NCBI GenBank assembly: GCA_050729835.1
Contig: JBOHLS010000027.1
Span: 1 to 31,779, forward strand
DNA length: 31,779 bases
Origin: REEB95 sp050729835
GTDB taxonomy: Bacteria > Pseudomonadota > Alphaproteobacteria > ATCC43930 > CGMCC-115725
Reading direction: 5' to 3'
Position 1 is the first letter of the stretch, and each line of letters starts with the position of its first letter. Both the position numbers and the translations under genes were made by a program. The notes under the pieces are model-generated. The model saw nothing but the letters and a program-made list of their open reading frames with translations, did no database searches and was not told the DNA's origin. Below, piece after piece: positions 14,296 to 22,519 of the stretch.

Positions 14296-15402
14296 ATGAG
14301 CGATCAAGCGATCAATCGGTTCGTGACGCGCGTTGCGGTCGCGCCGACGACAACAAAGCTGCGGCTGTCACGGCGAAATCTGGTTCTGGCTGCGCTCGGC
14401 CTCGCGGCGCTCGGCGCACTGTGGTACGGCGAGCAGTGGTGGACGGTCGGCCGCTTCGTCGAGACCACCGACGATGCCTATGTCGGCGGCAACGTGACGC
14501 CGATCGCGCCGCATGTCGCAGGTTTCGTCGAGCAGGTCCTGGTCACGGATAATCAGCAGGTCCACCGGGGCCAGCCGCTCATCCGCCTAGACGCGCGCGA
14601 TTTCCAGGCTGCGCTCGATCGCGCCGCCGCGACCGTGAGCGAGCGCGAGGCAGCGCTGGCCGATCTCGAAGCCAAGACGACGCTGCAGCAGGCGACGATC
14701 CGCCAAGCCGAAGCCGATCTTGCCGCCAAGCAAGCCGCCGCCGTCTTCGCGGCCAAAGATGACGTGCGCTATCGCACGCTCGCCAACGTCGCCTATGCCT
14801 CGCGCCAGTCCGAAGAACGCGCGCTGGCCGCGAACCAGTCGGCGCAGGCAACAGTGGTGGCGGCGAGCGCCGCGGTCGACGCGGCGAAGCAGCAGCTGGC
14901 CGTGCTCCGGACCGAGATCGCCGGCGCTAAAGCCGCCGAGACCCAGTCCGAGGCCGAGCTGCGCACCGCGCAGCTCAATCTCGGTTACACCGAGATCGAT
15001 TCACCGATCGACGGCTATATCGGCGACCGCTTCGCGCAGGTCGGCGCCTATATCACGGCGGGGACCGAACTGCTCTCGGTGGTGCCGGCGCGCGGCCTCT
15101 GGGTCGATGCCAATTTCAAGGAAGACCAGCTTGCCCACATGAAGCCGGGCGAGCCGGCGACCATCGTCGCCGACGTGCTGCCCGGCCGCGTCTTCCACGG
15201 CCACGTCGTCAGCCTGGCGCCGGCGACCGGCGCGGTGTTCAGCGTAATTCCGCCGCAGAACGCCACCGGCAACTTCACCAAGATCGTGCAGCGCGTTCCG
15301 GTGCGCATCGCGCTCGACGGCGACGGCGCGACGCTCGGCCTGCTGCGGGCGGGACTGTCGACGACGGTGTCGGTCGACACCAAGCCGAGTAAGGCGCCAT
15401 GA
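14296..15402 (+). CDS. HlyD/EmrA-family periplasmic adaptor of a drug efflux pump
   Basis: This 368-aa protein has one N-terminal helix (LVLAALGLAALGALWYGEQW). An EmrA-type start TTDDAYVGGNVTPIAPHVAGFV follows, then a long helical hairpin (about residues 95-215, Ala/Glu/Gln-rich). The second lipoyl half is NLGYTEIDSPIDGYIGDRFAQVG, followed by a beta domain (LWVDANFKEDQLAHMKPG). It links an inner-membrane MFS pump to an outer-membrane channel. The end overlaps the MFS gene by 4 nt (ATGA). No TolC-like gene is in the window, so the outer channel must be elsewhere. Confidence 0.93.
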   Translation: MSDQAINRFVTRVAVAPTTTKLRLSRRNLVLAALGLAALGALWYGEQWWTVGRFVETTDDAYVGGNVTPIAPHVAGFVEQVLVTDNQQVHRGQPLIRLDARDFQAALDRAAATVSEREAALADLEAKTTLQQATIRQAEADLAAKQAAAVFAAKDDVRYRTLANVAYASRQSEERALAANQSAQATVVAASAAVDAAKQQLAVLRTEIAGAKAAETQSEAELRTAQLNLGYTEIDSPIDGYIGDRFAQVGAYITAGTELLSVVPARGLWVDANFKEDQLAHMKPGEPATIVADVLPGRVFHGHVVSLAPATGAVFSVIPPQNATGNFTKIVQRVPVRIALDGDGATLGLLRAGLSTTVSVDTKPSKAP

Positions 15403-16958
15403 GCGCCACACCACCGACCGGCTGGCGCGCGATTCTGCCCTTCGCGGTGATGTGCATCGGCATGTTCGTCGCCCTGCTCGACATCCAGATCGTCGCGTCG
15501 TCACTGCAAGAAATCGGCGGCGGCCTGTCGGCGGCGCAGGACGAGATCAGCTGGGTGCAGACCGCCTATCTCATCGCCGAGATCATCGTCATTCCGCTGT
15601 CAGGCTGGCTCACCCGCCTGCTCTCGACGCGCTGGCTGTTCACCGCCTCGGCGCTGGGATTCACCGTCGCCAGCATGCTGTGCGGCGTCGCGTGGAACAT
15701 CGACAGCATGATCGTCTTCCGTGCGCTCCAAGGCCTGCTCGGCGCGTCGATGATCCCGACCGTCTTCACCTCGTCGTTCTATTATTTCCAGGGCCAGCGC
15801 CGGATCTACGCCGCCGCGGTGGTCGGCACCATCGCCTCGATCGCACCGACGCTGGGGCCGGTGATCGGCGGCTGGATCACCGACACGCTGAATTGGCACT
15901 GGCTGTTTTACGTCAATCTGGTGCCCGGCCTGCTGGTGGCGCTCGGCGTCGCCGCGTTGGTCGACATCGACGAGCTCGACCTGTCGCTCCTGGGCGGTGC
16001 GGATTATCCGGGCATCGCGCTGATGGCGATCGGGCTCGGCACCCTCGAATACGTTCTCGAGGAAGGCGCGCGCTGGAACTGGTTCAGCGACGCGACGATC
16101 CGCGACTGCGCGTGGATCGCCGCCATCGCCGGCGTTCTATTCGTGATTCGCAGCCTAACCTATGCGCATCCGGTGGTGGACCTGCGCGCGCTTGGCAACC
16201 GCAATTTCCTGCTCGGCTGCATTCTGTCATTTATCACGGGCATCGGCATCTTCTCGACCATCTACCTGACGCCGCTGTTCCTCGGATACGTGCGCGGCTT
16301 CTCCGCCTGGCATACCGGCGTCGCGATCTTCTCGACCGGCATCGCGTCGTTGGTTGGCGTGCCGATCTATGTTGCGCTCAGCCGCAAGGTCGATCTGCGT
16401 TGGCTGATGATGTTCGGACTGGCGAGCTTCGGCCTGGCGATGTGGGCCTTCAGCTTCATCACCCACGATTGGGGCAGCAACCAGCTCCTGCTGCCGCAGA
16501 TCCTGCGCGGCTTTCCCCAGGTGTTCGCGGTGGCACCGGCCGTGATGCTCGGCCTCGGCAGCCTGCCGCCGGCGCGACTCAAATACGCCAGCGGCCTGTT
16601 CAACATGATGCGCAATCTGGGCGGCGCGGTCGGCATCGCGGCGGGCGGCGCCATCCTCAACGACCAGACCAACCACCACTTCCTCGATATCGCCTCGACC
16701 CTGACGCCGGCCAACCTGGCGATGCAGCGGCTGCTGGCAGGGATGAGCGCGCAGCTCGCAACGGTGCTCGGCTCGGCCGATGCAGGCCATCTCGCCGCGC
16801 TCGAGCAGCTCCGCGCCCTCGCCTATCGCGAAGCGGCGACCATGGCCTACGCCGACGCCTTCCGCGCCATCATGGTCGCATTCGTCGTCGCCACGCTGCT
16901 GGTGCCGCTGATGCGCAAGGTCGCGGCGCCGGCACAGCCGGCAAAAGACGCGCATTGA
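15399..16958 (+). CDS. DHA2-family (EmrB-like) multidrug efflux MFS transporter
   Basis: This 519-aa protein is consistent with 14 membrane helices. It has the first-helix signature MFVALLDIQIVASSLQEIGGGL (D in helix 1), motif A GWLTRLLSTRWLF and motif C-like GPVIGGWITD, all typical of DHA2 pumps that work with EmrA adaptors. It exports hydrophobic drugs or metabolites using the proton gradient; the natural substrate is unknown. It is translationally coupled to the adaptor. The HxlR regulator upstream suggests induction by an electrophile or toxic compound. Confidence 0.93.
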   Translation: MSATPPTGWRAILPFAVMCIGMFVALLDIQIVASSLQEIGGGLSAAQDEISWVQTAYLIAEIIVIPLSGWLTRLLSTRWLFTASALGFTVASMLCGVAWNIDSMIVFRALQGLLGASMIPTVFTSSFYYFQGQRRIYAAAVVGTIASIAPTLGPVIGGWITDTLNWHWLFYVNLVPGLLVALGVAALVDIDELDLSLLGGADYPGIALMAIGLGTLEYVLEEGARWNWFSDATIRDCAWIAAIAGVLFVIRSLTYAHPVVDLRALGNRNFLLGCILSFITGIGIFSTIYLTPLFLGYVRGFSAWHTGVAIFSTGIASLVGVPIYVALSRKVDLRWLMMFGLASFGLAMWAFSFITHDWGSNQLLLPQILRGFPQVFAVAPAVMLGLGSLPPARLKYASGLFNMMRNLGGAVGIAAGGAILNDQTNHHFLDIASTLTPANLAMQRLLAGMSAQLATVLGSADAGHLAALEQLRALAYREAATMAYADAFRAIMVAFVVATLLVPLMRKVAAPAQPAKDAH

Positions 16959-16989
16959 TCGCGTACCGTTCAACCCAAGGGAGATTGCC

Positions 16990-17706
16990 ATGCTCGACCA
17001 AATCAGAACCATCACGCTGATCGCCGCGATCGTTTTCAATTTTGGCGCCATTGCCACGGCGATACCGGCGTCGCGCGCGATGCGCCTCGCCTTCCTCGCC
17101 GTCGTCGGATTGTGGACCGGCTTTGCGTTCGTGATGGCGCAGAGCGGTGCCTTACTCGGCACGATTGCCGGCAACATGCCGCCGATCGGAATCGTGGTGG
17201 CTGTGCCGCTCCTTGTGGCGGCGCTCGCGGCGGCACTCTCGCCCGCGTTCCGGCGGACGGTCCTGGCGCTTCCGACCGAACTGTTGATCGGCCTCAACGC
17301 CTACCGCGTGCTCGGCGTCTTCATGCTGCTGCTCGGCGTGGAAGGCCGGATCGCCGGACCGTTTCCCTATTCGGCGGGATTGGGCGACATGATTGCCGGC
17401 GTGCTGGCCGTGCCGGTCGTCCTCGCGCTATCGCGCGGATCGAGCCGGTTGGTGCCGCTGGCGTGGAATTGGTTCGGCGCGCTCGATCTGGTTTTGGCGC
17501 TGGCGCTGGGAATGACGACTGCGCCCGGTCCGCTGCAACTCTTCAATACTGGCCTGGACGGCAAGTTTGCCATGCTGACGCTGCCCTGGTCGCTGATTCC
17601 GACCGTCCTGGTGCCCTTCTATCTGATCCTGCACGGCATCATTTTCGCGCAGTTGCGGCAGAAGCGCACGACGAGCCGGACGGCGATTGGTTTCGCCGGT
17701 TCCTAG
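16990..17706 (+). CDS. Hypothetical multi-helix membrane protein (238 aa)
   Basis: This 238-aa protein has about seven hydrophobic segments and no clear signature I recognise. AAGGGAG precedes the ATG by 6 nt. It is 31 nt after the efflux pump on the same strand and so may be the last gene of that operon. The stop shares bases with the stop of the convergent lipoprotein gene (17703-17706). A role in export or in tolerance of the same compound is only inference. Apart from charges at the ends it is almost entirely hydrophobic. Confidence 0.7.
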   Translation: MLDQIRTITLIAAIVFNFGAIATAIPASRAMRLAFLAVVGLWTGFAFVMAQSGALLGTIAGNMPPIGIVVAVPLLVAALAAALSPAFRRTVLALPTELLIGLNAYRVLGVFMLLLGVEGRIAGPFPYSAGLGDMIAGVLAVPVVLALSRGSSRLVPLAWNWFGALDLVLALALGMTTAPGPLQLFNTGLDGKFAMLTLPWSLIPTVLVPFYLILHGIIFAQLRQKRTTSRTAIGFAGS

Positions 17707-18422
17707 TGAGCCGACGGCGTCGACGCGGCGTTGCCGTCCGACGATGATGGCGAAGTGGACACGCCCGGCGGGGCCGTAGAGATGAACGCGTCCGCAGGCA
17801 CCGGCGGCGACGCGGTCGCTGCCGATGCCGGCACGATCGACGTCGGCGGAGCCGACGGTGTCGAAACCGGCGCCGCGGCCGCCGGCACGACCGCCCGGCT
17901 GCCCGATTTATTGGTAAGCGGCGCGGGTGTCGGCGTGGGCGGCGGCGCCGAAGCGGTCACGTAGTCCGGCACGATGCGCGCCTGCTTGCCGGCGATGACC
18001 AGCACCCTCTGGCCGACGGGGATCGGCTTGTCCTGGCGTTGTGTCACGGACACCAGATCGCCCTTGGTCTCGCGGACGATGTATTCCCAGCCAGTGGTCG
18101 CGCCGGCCGTGTGCTCGACGGCCGAGCCGACCAAGCCGCCGACCAAGGCACCGCCGACCGCGCCGAGCGCCGAGGTGACGCTGGTGTCGCCGGCCTGCGT
18201 GCCGAGAACGCCGCCGACGGCGCCGCCCGATACAGCACCGACGGTGCCATCGGACGCGATCTCGACCTGACGGAAGCCGATGACGACGCCGGTTTCGACC
18301 TTGTTCGCCTGTTGCATCGCGTCGCCGGCATAGACGTTGGGCGAATAGTCGGGAGTGCAACCGACGACCGCGAAGGCAGCGACCAGCAAGCTGAATCTGA
18401 CAAAGCGCAACAGCAGGACCAC
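17703..18422 (-). CDS. Glycine-zipper outer-membrane lipoprotein (SlyB/17-kDa antigen-like)
   Basis: Up to 239 aa. A lipoprotein signal ends AVVGC. After a conserved part (DAMQQANKVETGVVIGFRQVEI) comes the glycine-zipper region GAVSGGAVGGVLG...GAVGGALVGGLVG, typical of SlyB-type lipoproteins. The domain TGWEYIVRETKGDLVSVTQR...VGQRVLVIAGKQARIVPDYV follows. The C-terminal third is low-complexity Pro/Ser/Ala/Thr, unusual for SlyB proteins and probably extended. The start at GTG 18422 directly follows GGGAGA, so TTG 18410 may be the true start. Family members sit in the outer membrane; function is structural or unknown. Confidence 0.75.
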   Translation of the reverse strand: MVLLLRFVRFSLLVAAFAVVGCTPDYSPNVYAGDAMQQANKVETGVVIGFRQVEIASDGTVGAVSGGAVGGVLGTQAGDTSVTSALGAVGGALVGGLVGSAVEHTAGATTGWEYIVRETKGDLVSVTQRQDKPIPVGQRVLVIAGKQARIVPDYVTASAPPPTPTPAPLTNKSGSRAVVPAAAAPVSTPSAPPTSIVPASAATASPPVPADAFISTAPPGVSTSPSSSDGNAASTPSAH

Positions 18423-18505
18423 TCTCCCGCAAGACTCGTCGCGGCATACGGAATCGTTCCGGTGATGTCGCGTGACATTCTTGTGGCTGGCGCGGCCGGT
18501 CTGTC

Positions 18506-18541
18506 GAGTCGGCGTTTACGCTGGCGCCGACTCACTATAAG
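18506..18541 (+). promoter_or_regulatory. Inverted repeat and -10-like box before hup
   Basis: GAGTCGGCG (506-514) and CGCCGACTC (525-533) form a perfect 9-nt inverted repeat around 10 nt, directly followed by TATAAG (536-541). The -35 would lie inside the repeat. It could be an operator or a hairpin before the HU gene; support is only the sequence. Confidence 0.35.
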
Positions 18542-18576
18542 GCAAGAGCGTTCGTCACCAGCATGAGGGCTCAGCC

Positions 18577-18849
18577 ATGAATAAGCATGACTTGGTTGCT
18601 GCCGTCGCCTCGACTGCGAGCTTGAAGAAATCGCACGCCGAGAACGCGGTCGATGCCGTGCTCGATTGCATCAGCCGTTCGTTGAAAAGGGGCAGCGACG
18701 TCCGCCTGGTCGGCTTCGGCACTTTCCGCGTCGCGCAACGCGCGGCGAGCGAAGGCCGCAATCCGCGCACCGGCGAGACGATCCACATCGCCGCGCGCAA
18801 GGTGCCGCGCTTCCGCGCCGGCAAGGAGCTGAAGGAAGCCGTCGCCTAG
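18577..18849 (+). CDS. hup: HU-family nucleoid protein
   Basis: This 90-aa protein has the full HU/IHF pattern: MNKHDLVAAVASTASLKKSHAENAV, GSDVRLVGFGTFRVAQRAAS, then the signature EGRNPRTGETIHIAARKVPRFRAGKELKEAV. It binds DNA non-specifically as a dimer and bends it. Length is standard (about 90). It is divergent from the lipoprotein gene and followed by a terminator hairpin, so it is probably a single-gene transcript. A GAGGG about 11 nt upstream is the likely ribosome-binding site. Confidence 0.95.
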   Translation: MNKHDLVAAVASTASLKKSHAENAVDAVLDCISRSLKRGSDVRLVGFGTFRVAQRAASEGRNPRTGETIHIAARKVPRFRAGKELKEAVA

Positions 18850-18880
18850 CGTCCGGGTTCGCATCCCGGTAGCGCTTTTC
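18848..18880 (+). terminator. Intrinsic terminator after hup
   Basis: AGCG-t-CCGGG-TTCGCAT-CCCGG-tag-CGCT forms a two-part hairpin directly followed by TTTTC. It overlaps the hup stop codon. Confidence 0.6.
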
Positions 18881-18921
18881 GGCCGCCGCGCGCATGGCGC
18901 GCGAAGTGTGGGGGTTTTGCG

Positions 18922-19683
18922 CTAACGCGCCGGCGGGTTGTGGCTTTTGATCCAGGCGACCATCACCGGCACGACGAGATCTTCGATGCCGTAATAGCCG
19001 TGTGCCGACGGCCCGCTGCACGGTTTGCCTTTGGGAATGCCGCCGGAGACGAACACCAGCTCCTTCGCCGGCGCGCCGACGAGCGTGGCCAGCGCCGGCT
19101 GGGCGTCGCTGGGCGGGCTTTTGCGGCAGGCGTCGTCGCGATTGTGCACGATCAGCGTCGGCACGGCGATCGACGCGAGCGAGACCTCCGCCATGCCGCC
19201 GTTCCATACCGACGACGTCAGCACCAGGCCGCCGACCTGTGAGGATCCCAGCCGCGCCGCGCCGTTGGCGGCCGAAATCGAGCCGCGGCTGGTGCCGACC
19301 AGCCACACCGGTACTTTCACCTTCGACTTGAGAAAAGCGATCACCGCGGCGGTGTCGGCCGCGGCATCGGCGCTGGCGCGGAAATGGTTCGTCGCCTCGG
19401 CGTGATCGGACGGCACGTCCATCGCTGCGACGCTGATGCCCTGCGCCGCGAAGGCGCCGCGAACGCGCAACAGGAAATTGTTGCGCTCGACGGCGATGTT
19501 GCCGCCGCCGCCGGGAAACAAGACCGCGCTGGCGACCGGCGATGCCGCCGGCAGGTAGAGGATCGGCTGGGTGACGCCCGGCCGGCTGTGCAGTTCGATG
19601 CGGTCTTCGGCGGCGGCGCGGCCGGCGACAAGCACCGCGAACGCGGCGAGCAACGGAATCATGGTGCAGGAAAGCTTCGACAT
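18922..19683 (-). CDS. Secreted alpha/beta hydrolase
   Basis: This 253-aa protein has a signal peptide (MSKLSCTMIPLLAAFAVLVAGRAAA). Then follow the oxyanion-region PGGGGNIAV, nucleophile elbow GTSRGS (Ser), a late acid in VHNRDDACRKSP, and a His in PSAHGYYGIED. This is the Ser-Asp-His order of the alpha/beta-hydrolase fold. The likely location is the periplasm and the substrate is unknown. GGGGAAGGGG directly precedes the ATG at 19683; a longer frame upstream is unsupported. It lies 77 nt after the TPR gene on the same strand. Confidence 0.8.
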   Translation of the reverse strand: MSKLSCTMIPLLAAFAVLVAGRAAAEDRIELHSRPGVTQPILYLPAASPVASAVLFPGGGGNIAVERNNFLLRVRGAFAAQGISVAAMDVPSDHAEATNHFRASADAAADTAAVIAFLKSKVKVPVWLVGTSRGSISAANGAARLGSSQVGGLVLTSSVWNGGMAEVSLASIAVPTLIVHNRDDACRKSPPSDAQPALATLVGAPAKELVFVSGGIPKGKPCSGPSAHGYYGIEDLVVPVMVAWIKSHNPPAR

Positions 19684-19760
19684 GCCCCTTCCCCCGAAGG
19701 TTGCGTGTCGGCGCAGCATAGCCCGCCCAGGCATGACGGGCGAGCGCGTCGCCGCGGTGC

Positions 19761-20672
19761 TCATCGGCCGATGGCGGGATCGATCTGCTTCGCCTTGGCG
19801 ATATCGGCGGCGCCGCCGGCGTCGTCGCCGTTCTGCTGCCGGACGAGGCCGCGGTTATAATAGGCGGCGGCGTAATTCGGATCGAGCTTGATCGCCTGAT
19901 CGTAATCGGCGATGGCGGGGCTGTATTGCGCCTGGGCGGCCTGGGCGAGGCCGCGGTTGTTGAAGGTGAAGGCGGCATCGGGCGCGAGCTTGACGGCCGC
20001 ATCGTAGTCGGCGATGGCGCGGCCGTATTGCGCCTTGCCGGCATAGGCGAGGCCGCGGTTGTTGAGCACTGCGGCCGAATTGGGATCGAGCTTGAGCGCC
20101 GCGTCGTAGTCGGCGATGGCGTGGTCGTATTGATGCTCGCCGGCATAGGCGTTGCCGCGGTCATAGAAGATTGCGGCGCCGGGCGCGAGCTTGATGGCCT
20201 GGTCGTAATCGGCGATGGCGCGGTCGTATTGACCCTCGCCGGCATAAGCGAGACCGCGGTTGTCGAAGATCGCGGCGTCGTTCGGCCGCAGCGCGATGGA
20301 GCGGCCGTAGCTGGCGATGGCGCGGTCGTATTGCCCCCTGCCGGCATAGGCGAGACCGCAATTATCGAAGGCGGTCGCATCGTCGGGATTGAGCTTGGTC
20401 GCCTGCTCGTAGTCGGCGATGGCGCGATCGAGATGGTGCTCGGCGGCATAGGCGTCGCCACGGTTGTCGTAGGCGGCGGCGAGATTGGTCGGATCGAGCG
20501 CGTTCGACGCGATCAACGCGCCGCAGGCGGCGATGCGCGACACTGGCGTCGTATCGCCCTCGCCCGCGCATTGCGCGAATTGCTGCGAGGTTTGCGCCGG
20601 CGCCCCCCCGGCGAGCAGCAGCACCGCGAGACCGGCGGCGGACACGATGGCTATGGAGCGGACGATCGGCAT
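19761..20672 (-). CDS. Secreted tetratricopeptide-repeat protein
   Basis: This 303-aa protein has a signal peptide (MPIVRSIAIVSAAGLAVLLLAGGAPA) and a Cys pair in the N-terminal part (QCAGEGDTTPVSRIAACGAL). At least six tandem 34-residue TPR units follow, of the form NRGLAYAG-QYDRAIADYD-AIKL. Consecutive units are near-identical. TPRs bind other proteins; here probably in the periplasm. No partner is obvious. It is followed by the hydrolase and preceded by RlpA on the same strand, perhaps an envelope cluster. Confidence 0.85.
   Translation of the reverse strand: MPIVRSIAIVSAAGLAVLLLAGGAPAQTSQQFAQCAGEGDTTPVSRIAACGALIASNALDPTNLAAAYDNRGDAYAAEHHLDRAIADYEQATKLNPDDATAFDNCGLAYAGRGQYDRAIASYGRSIALRPNDAAIFDNRGLAYAGEGQYDRAIADYDQAIKLAPGAAIFYDRGNAYAGEHQYDHAIADYDAALKLDPNSAAVLNNRGLAYAGKAQYGRAIADYDAAVKLAPDAAFTFNNRGLAQAAQAQYSPAIADYDQAIKLDPNYAAAYYNRGLVRQQNGDDAGGAADIAKAKQIDPAIGR
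19840..20470. repeat. Tandem 102-bp coding repeats (TPR units)
   Basis: The motif with CCGGCATAGGCGAG and CCGCGGTTGT recurs about every 102 bp (around 20040, 20142, 20244, 20341), matching one TPR unit. Copies differ at scattered positions, consistent with duplication within the gene. Bounds are approximate. Confidence 0.65.
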
Positions 20673-20705
20673 GACAGAGCCGGCTCACGGCGAAAGCCGC
20701 GCACG

Positions 20706-21194
20706 TCAGCGGGCGGCGACCGCCGTGTCGTTGCGGACGATCTCAATATAGACCGGCGCCAAGCCGTTGCGCACCATGTGCAGCTTGGCTGCCGCTTCCG
20801 GCGTGAGATCGATCGTCCGGCCGCGGACATAGGGTCCGCGGTCGTTGATGCGCACCACGACCGAGCGCCCGTTGCGCAGATTGGTCACGCGCACATGGGT
20901 GTTGAACGGCAGGGTACGCGAGGCCGCCGCCAGCGCGTCGGGCTGGAATTTCTCGCCGTTGGCGGTCTGATGGAACATCGGCCCGCCATACCACGAGGCC
21001 ACGCCCATGCGAAGCTTGTGGGGGTCGTGGCATGATTGAAGCGCCGCGGCCTTAACCGACGGCAACGGCGGAGGCAGCGGCACATTGACGCTGGTCGCGC
21101 CAGGCTCGGCGTCGAGTTGCGATGTCGCCGGGCCGACGAGCGACGCCGCCAACGAGCAGGCGAAAATCCCGGCAATCAACGGTTTGTACGACAT
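20706..21194 (-). CDS. rlpA: RlpA-like septal-ring lytic transglycosylase domain protein
   Basis: This 162-aa protein has a signal peptide (MSYKPLIAGIFACSLAASLV). The double-psi beta-barrel RlpA domain follows: GVASWYGGPMFHQTANGEKF, FNTHVRVTNLRNGRSVVVRI, NDRGPYVRGRTIDLTPEAA. The Asp in NDRGPY and the His after FHQTANGE are the family's active-site residues. It lacks the C-terminal SPOR domain of E. coli RlpA and has no lipobox Cys in the signal. RlpA enzymes cleave denuded glycan strands during cell separation; some DPBB proteins only bind. Start is the ATG at 21194. Confidence 0.88.
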   Translation of the reverse strand: MSYKPLIAGIFACSLAASLVGPATSQLDAEPGATSVNVPLPPPLPSVKAAALQSCHDPHKLRMGVASWYGGPMFHQTANGEKFQPDALAAASRTLPFNTHVRVTNLRNGRSVVVRINDRGPYVRGRTIDLTPEAAAKLHMVRNGLAPVYIEIVRNDTAVAAR

Positions 21195-21292
21195 GGGAAC
21201 GAGGGACCAACGCCGTAGCGCGCGAATGGCTGCGTGGGCGCGGTGACCGCCGGATCGGGCCGGAATCCGGGCTCGGGTTGGTGCGATCGGCG

Positions 21293-21436
21293 TCAGACCC
21301 TCGCTTTCTCGGCGCGCTTGGCCAACCGCTCGAAGGCGGCAGCGATTTTCAGCAGCTCGTCCCTGATTCCCGGCACGGCCGCCTTCGCGGCCGAGGCACG
21401 GATGCGTGCGGCCTGTTGGCGGTAATATTCCGACAT
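21293..21436 (-). CDS. Small conserved hypothetical protein (47 aa)
   Basis: ATG at 21436 directly after GGGGGA gives MSEYYRQQAARIRASAAKAA, then VPGIRDELLKIAAAFERLAK and a basic tail RAEKARV. It is one amphipathic helical protein. I recall short proteins with the same YYR-QA--IRA---KA pattern in Bradyrhizobium-like genomes. No role is known to me. The Shine-Dalgarno run and the pattern support it as real despite its length. Confidence 0.65.
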   Translation of the reverse strand: MSEYYRQQAARIRASAAKAAVPGIRDELLKIAAAFERLAKRAEKARV

Positions 21437-21604
21437 TCCCCCACTAACCACTGCCGCCAATCTACCTTGCGGTGTGACGGTTTAGAGACGGGAGTTCCCT
21501 GAAATCGCCGCGGGAAACTACTGAGATGCGGTGGGCGTTGGGCGTTGGTTGAAGCGGCTGGCGCGTCGCATGGCCGTTCAGCGCAACCCGGCGACGACGC
21601 GCGG

Positions 21605-22321
21605 CTAAGCGAGCCCCGCTTCGGTGCCGCCGGCCGCGGCGCGGAAGAGCACCATCTGCTGATCGCGCGGATGCCCCCAATCGCCGATCAGCGCCGGACG
21701 CCATGGCAGGCCGCCGCAGAGAGCCTCGATCTGCCCGAACCGATAGTGATACGGGTCCTTATGATCGTAGCTCTGAAGTCCATGCGGGCGGACGAACGGT
21801 GTGCCGGGCGGATGGTCGTCCGGAACCAGGAAGAAACTCGCAAACAGCGCGCCGCGGCGCTGCATACGGGGGGCCAAGCGCGACAAACATTGCCGGACGT
21901 GCTCGGACGGCAGATGGGTGAAAAGCGACACCGCGATGCCGACGTCGAAGGTCACGGGGAATTTCGCGAATTGGAACTCGCCGTCGGCGATCAGATTGAC
22001 GCGCGGTAGCCTATCCTGAAGGTTGCGGTCCCGCAGCTCGCAATCGTATCCGGCGTTCAGCAAGTCCTCGCTGATGTCCATGCCGTAGTAGTTTGCGGGT
22101 TCCAGGAACTCCACGAAGTAAACTCCGCCGCGCAGACAGCCGCAGCCGATGTCGATGAGTCGCGATGCCGGCGTAAGCTCCCGCGCACGCAAGAAATCGA
22201 ATTGAAGCTTGCCAATCTCGTCCCACAGGCCGCCGACGAGCTCGCGGTGGCGACGCTGCTCGATCGCGCGTCCGATCACCTCGGTATTGTAGTAAAGGTT
22301 GAGTGTTGCCTTCGAACTCAT
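21605..22321 (-). CDS. Class I SAM-dependent methyltransferase
   Basis: This 238-aa protein has motif I as SRLIDIGCGCLRGG, then YYGMDISEDLLNAGY (acidic residue binding the ribose), FDVGIAVSLFTHLP as motif IV/post-I, and a C-terminal sheet ending MVLFRAA. This places it in the Rossmann methyltransferase fold. The substrate is unknown; the HLPSEHVRQCLSRLAPRM region resembles small-molecule methylases. GGAGA lies a few nt before the ATG at 22321; a longer frame to 22369 is less likely. It is not clearly co-transcribed with the flanking genes. Confidence 0.8.
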   Translation of the reverse strand: MSSKATLNLYYNTEVIGRAIEQRRHRELVGGLWDEIGKLQFDFLRARELTPASRLIDIGCGCLRGGVYFVEFLEPANYYGMDISEDLLNAGYDCELRDRNLQDRLPRVNLIADGEFQFAKFPVTFDVGIAVSLFTHLPSEHVRQCLSRLAPRMQRRGALFASFFLVPDDHPPGTPFVRPHGLQSYDHKDPYHYRFGQIEALCGGLPWRPALIGDWGHPRDQQMVLFRAAAGGTEAGLA

Positions 22322-22519
22322 CGGGTCTCCACGTGTGGCATCGCGGGCGCATTGGCGGGCGCACCGCAACGAAGAGACTGCGCGGTTGACGGTTTACGAC
22401 GGGTTACGCCGCGACCTCTCCGCCGGCGAGCGCCAGATCGTTGCCCAAGCGCAACAGTCGAAACCCGCATTTGCGTCAAATCCGCGCTACGGCGACGACG
22501 ACGGGCCGCCCGAACGCCC

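Noticed and set aside
18853..18869. CCGGG-TTCGCAT-CCCGG, which looks like a tRNA T-arm
   Set aside because: No other tRNA arms surround it; it forms part of a hairpin with T-run right after hup, so a terminator explains it.
19840..20470. Regularly spaced repeats that could suggest a CRISPR array
   Set aside because: The period is 102 bp, in frame, and encodes TPR units; no constant short repeat with unrelated spacers.
21484..21510. GGGAAC-like motif on the minus strand upstream of the 47-aa gene, as a possible stress-sigma promoter
   Set aside because: The spacing to a CGTT-like -10 does not fit the expected 16-17 nt.
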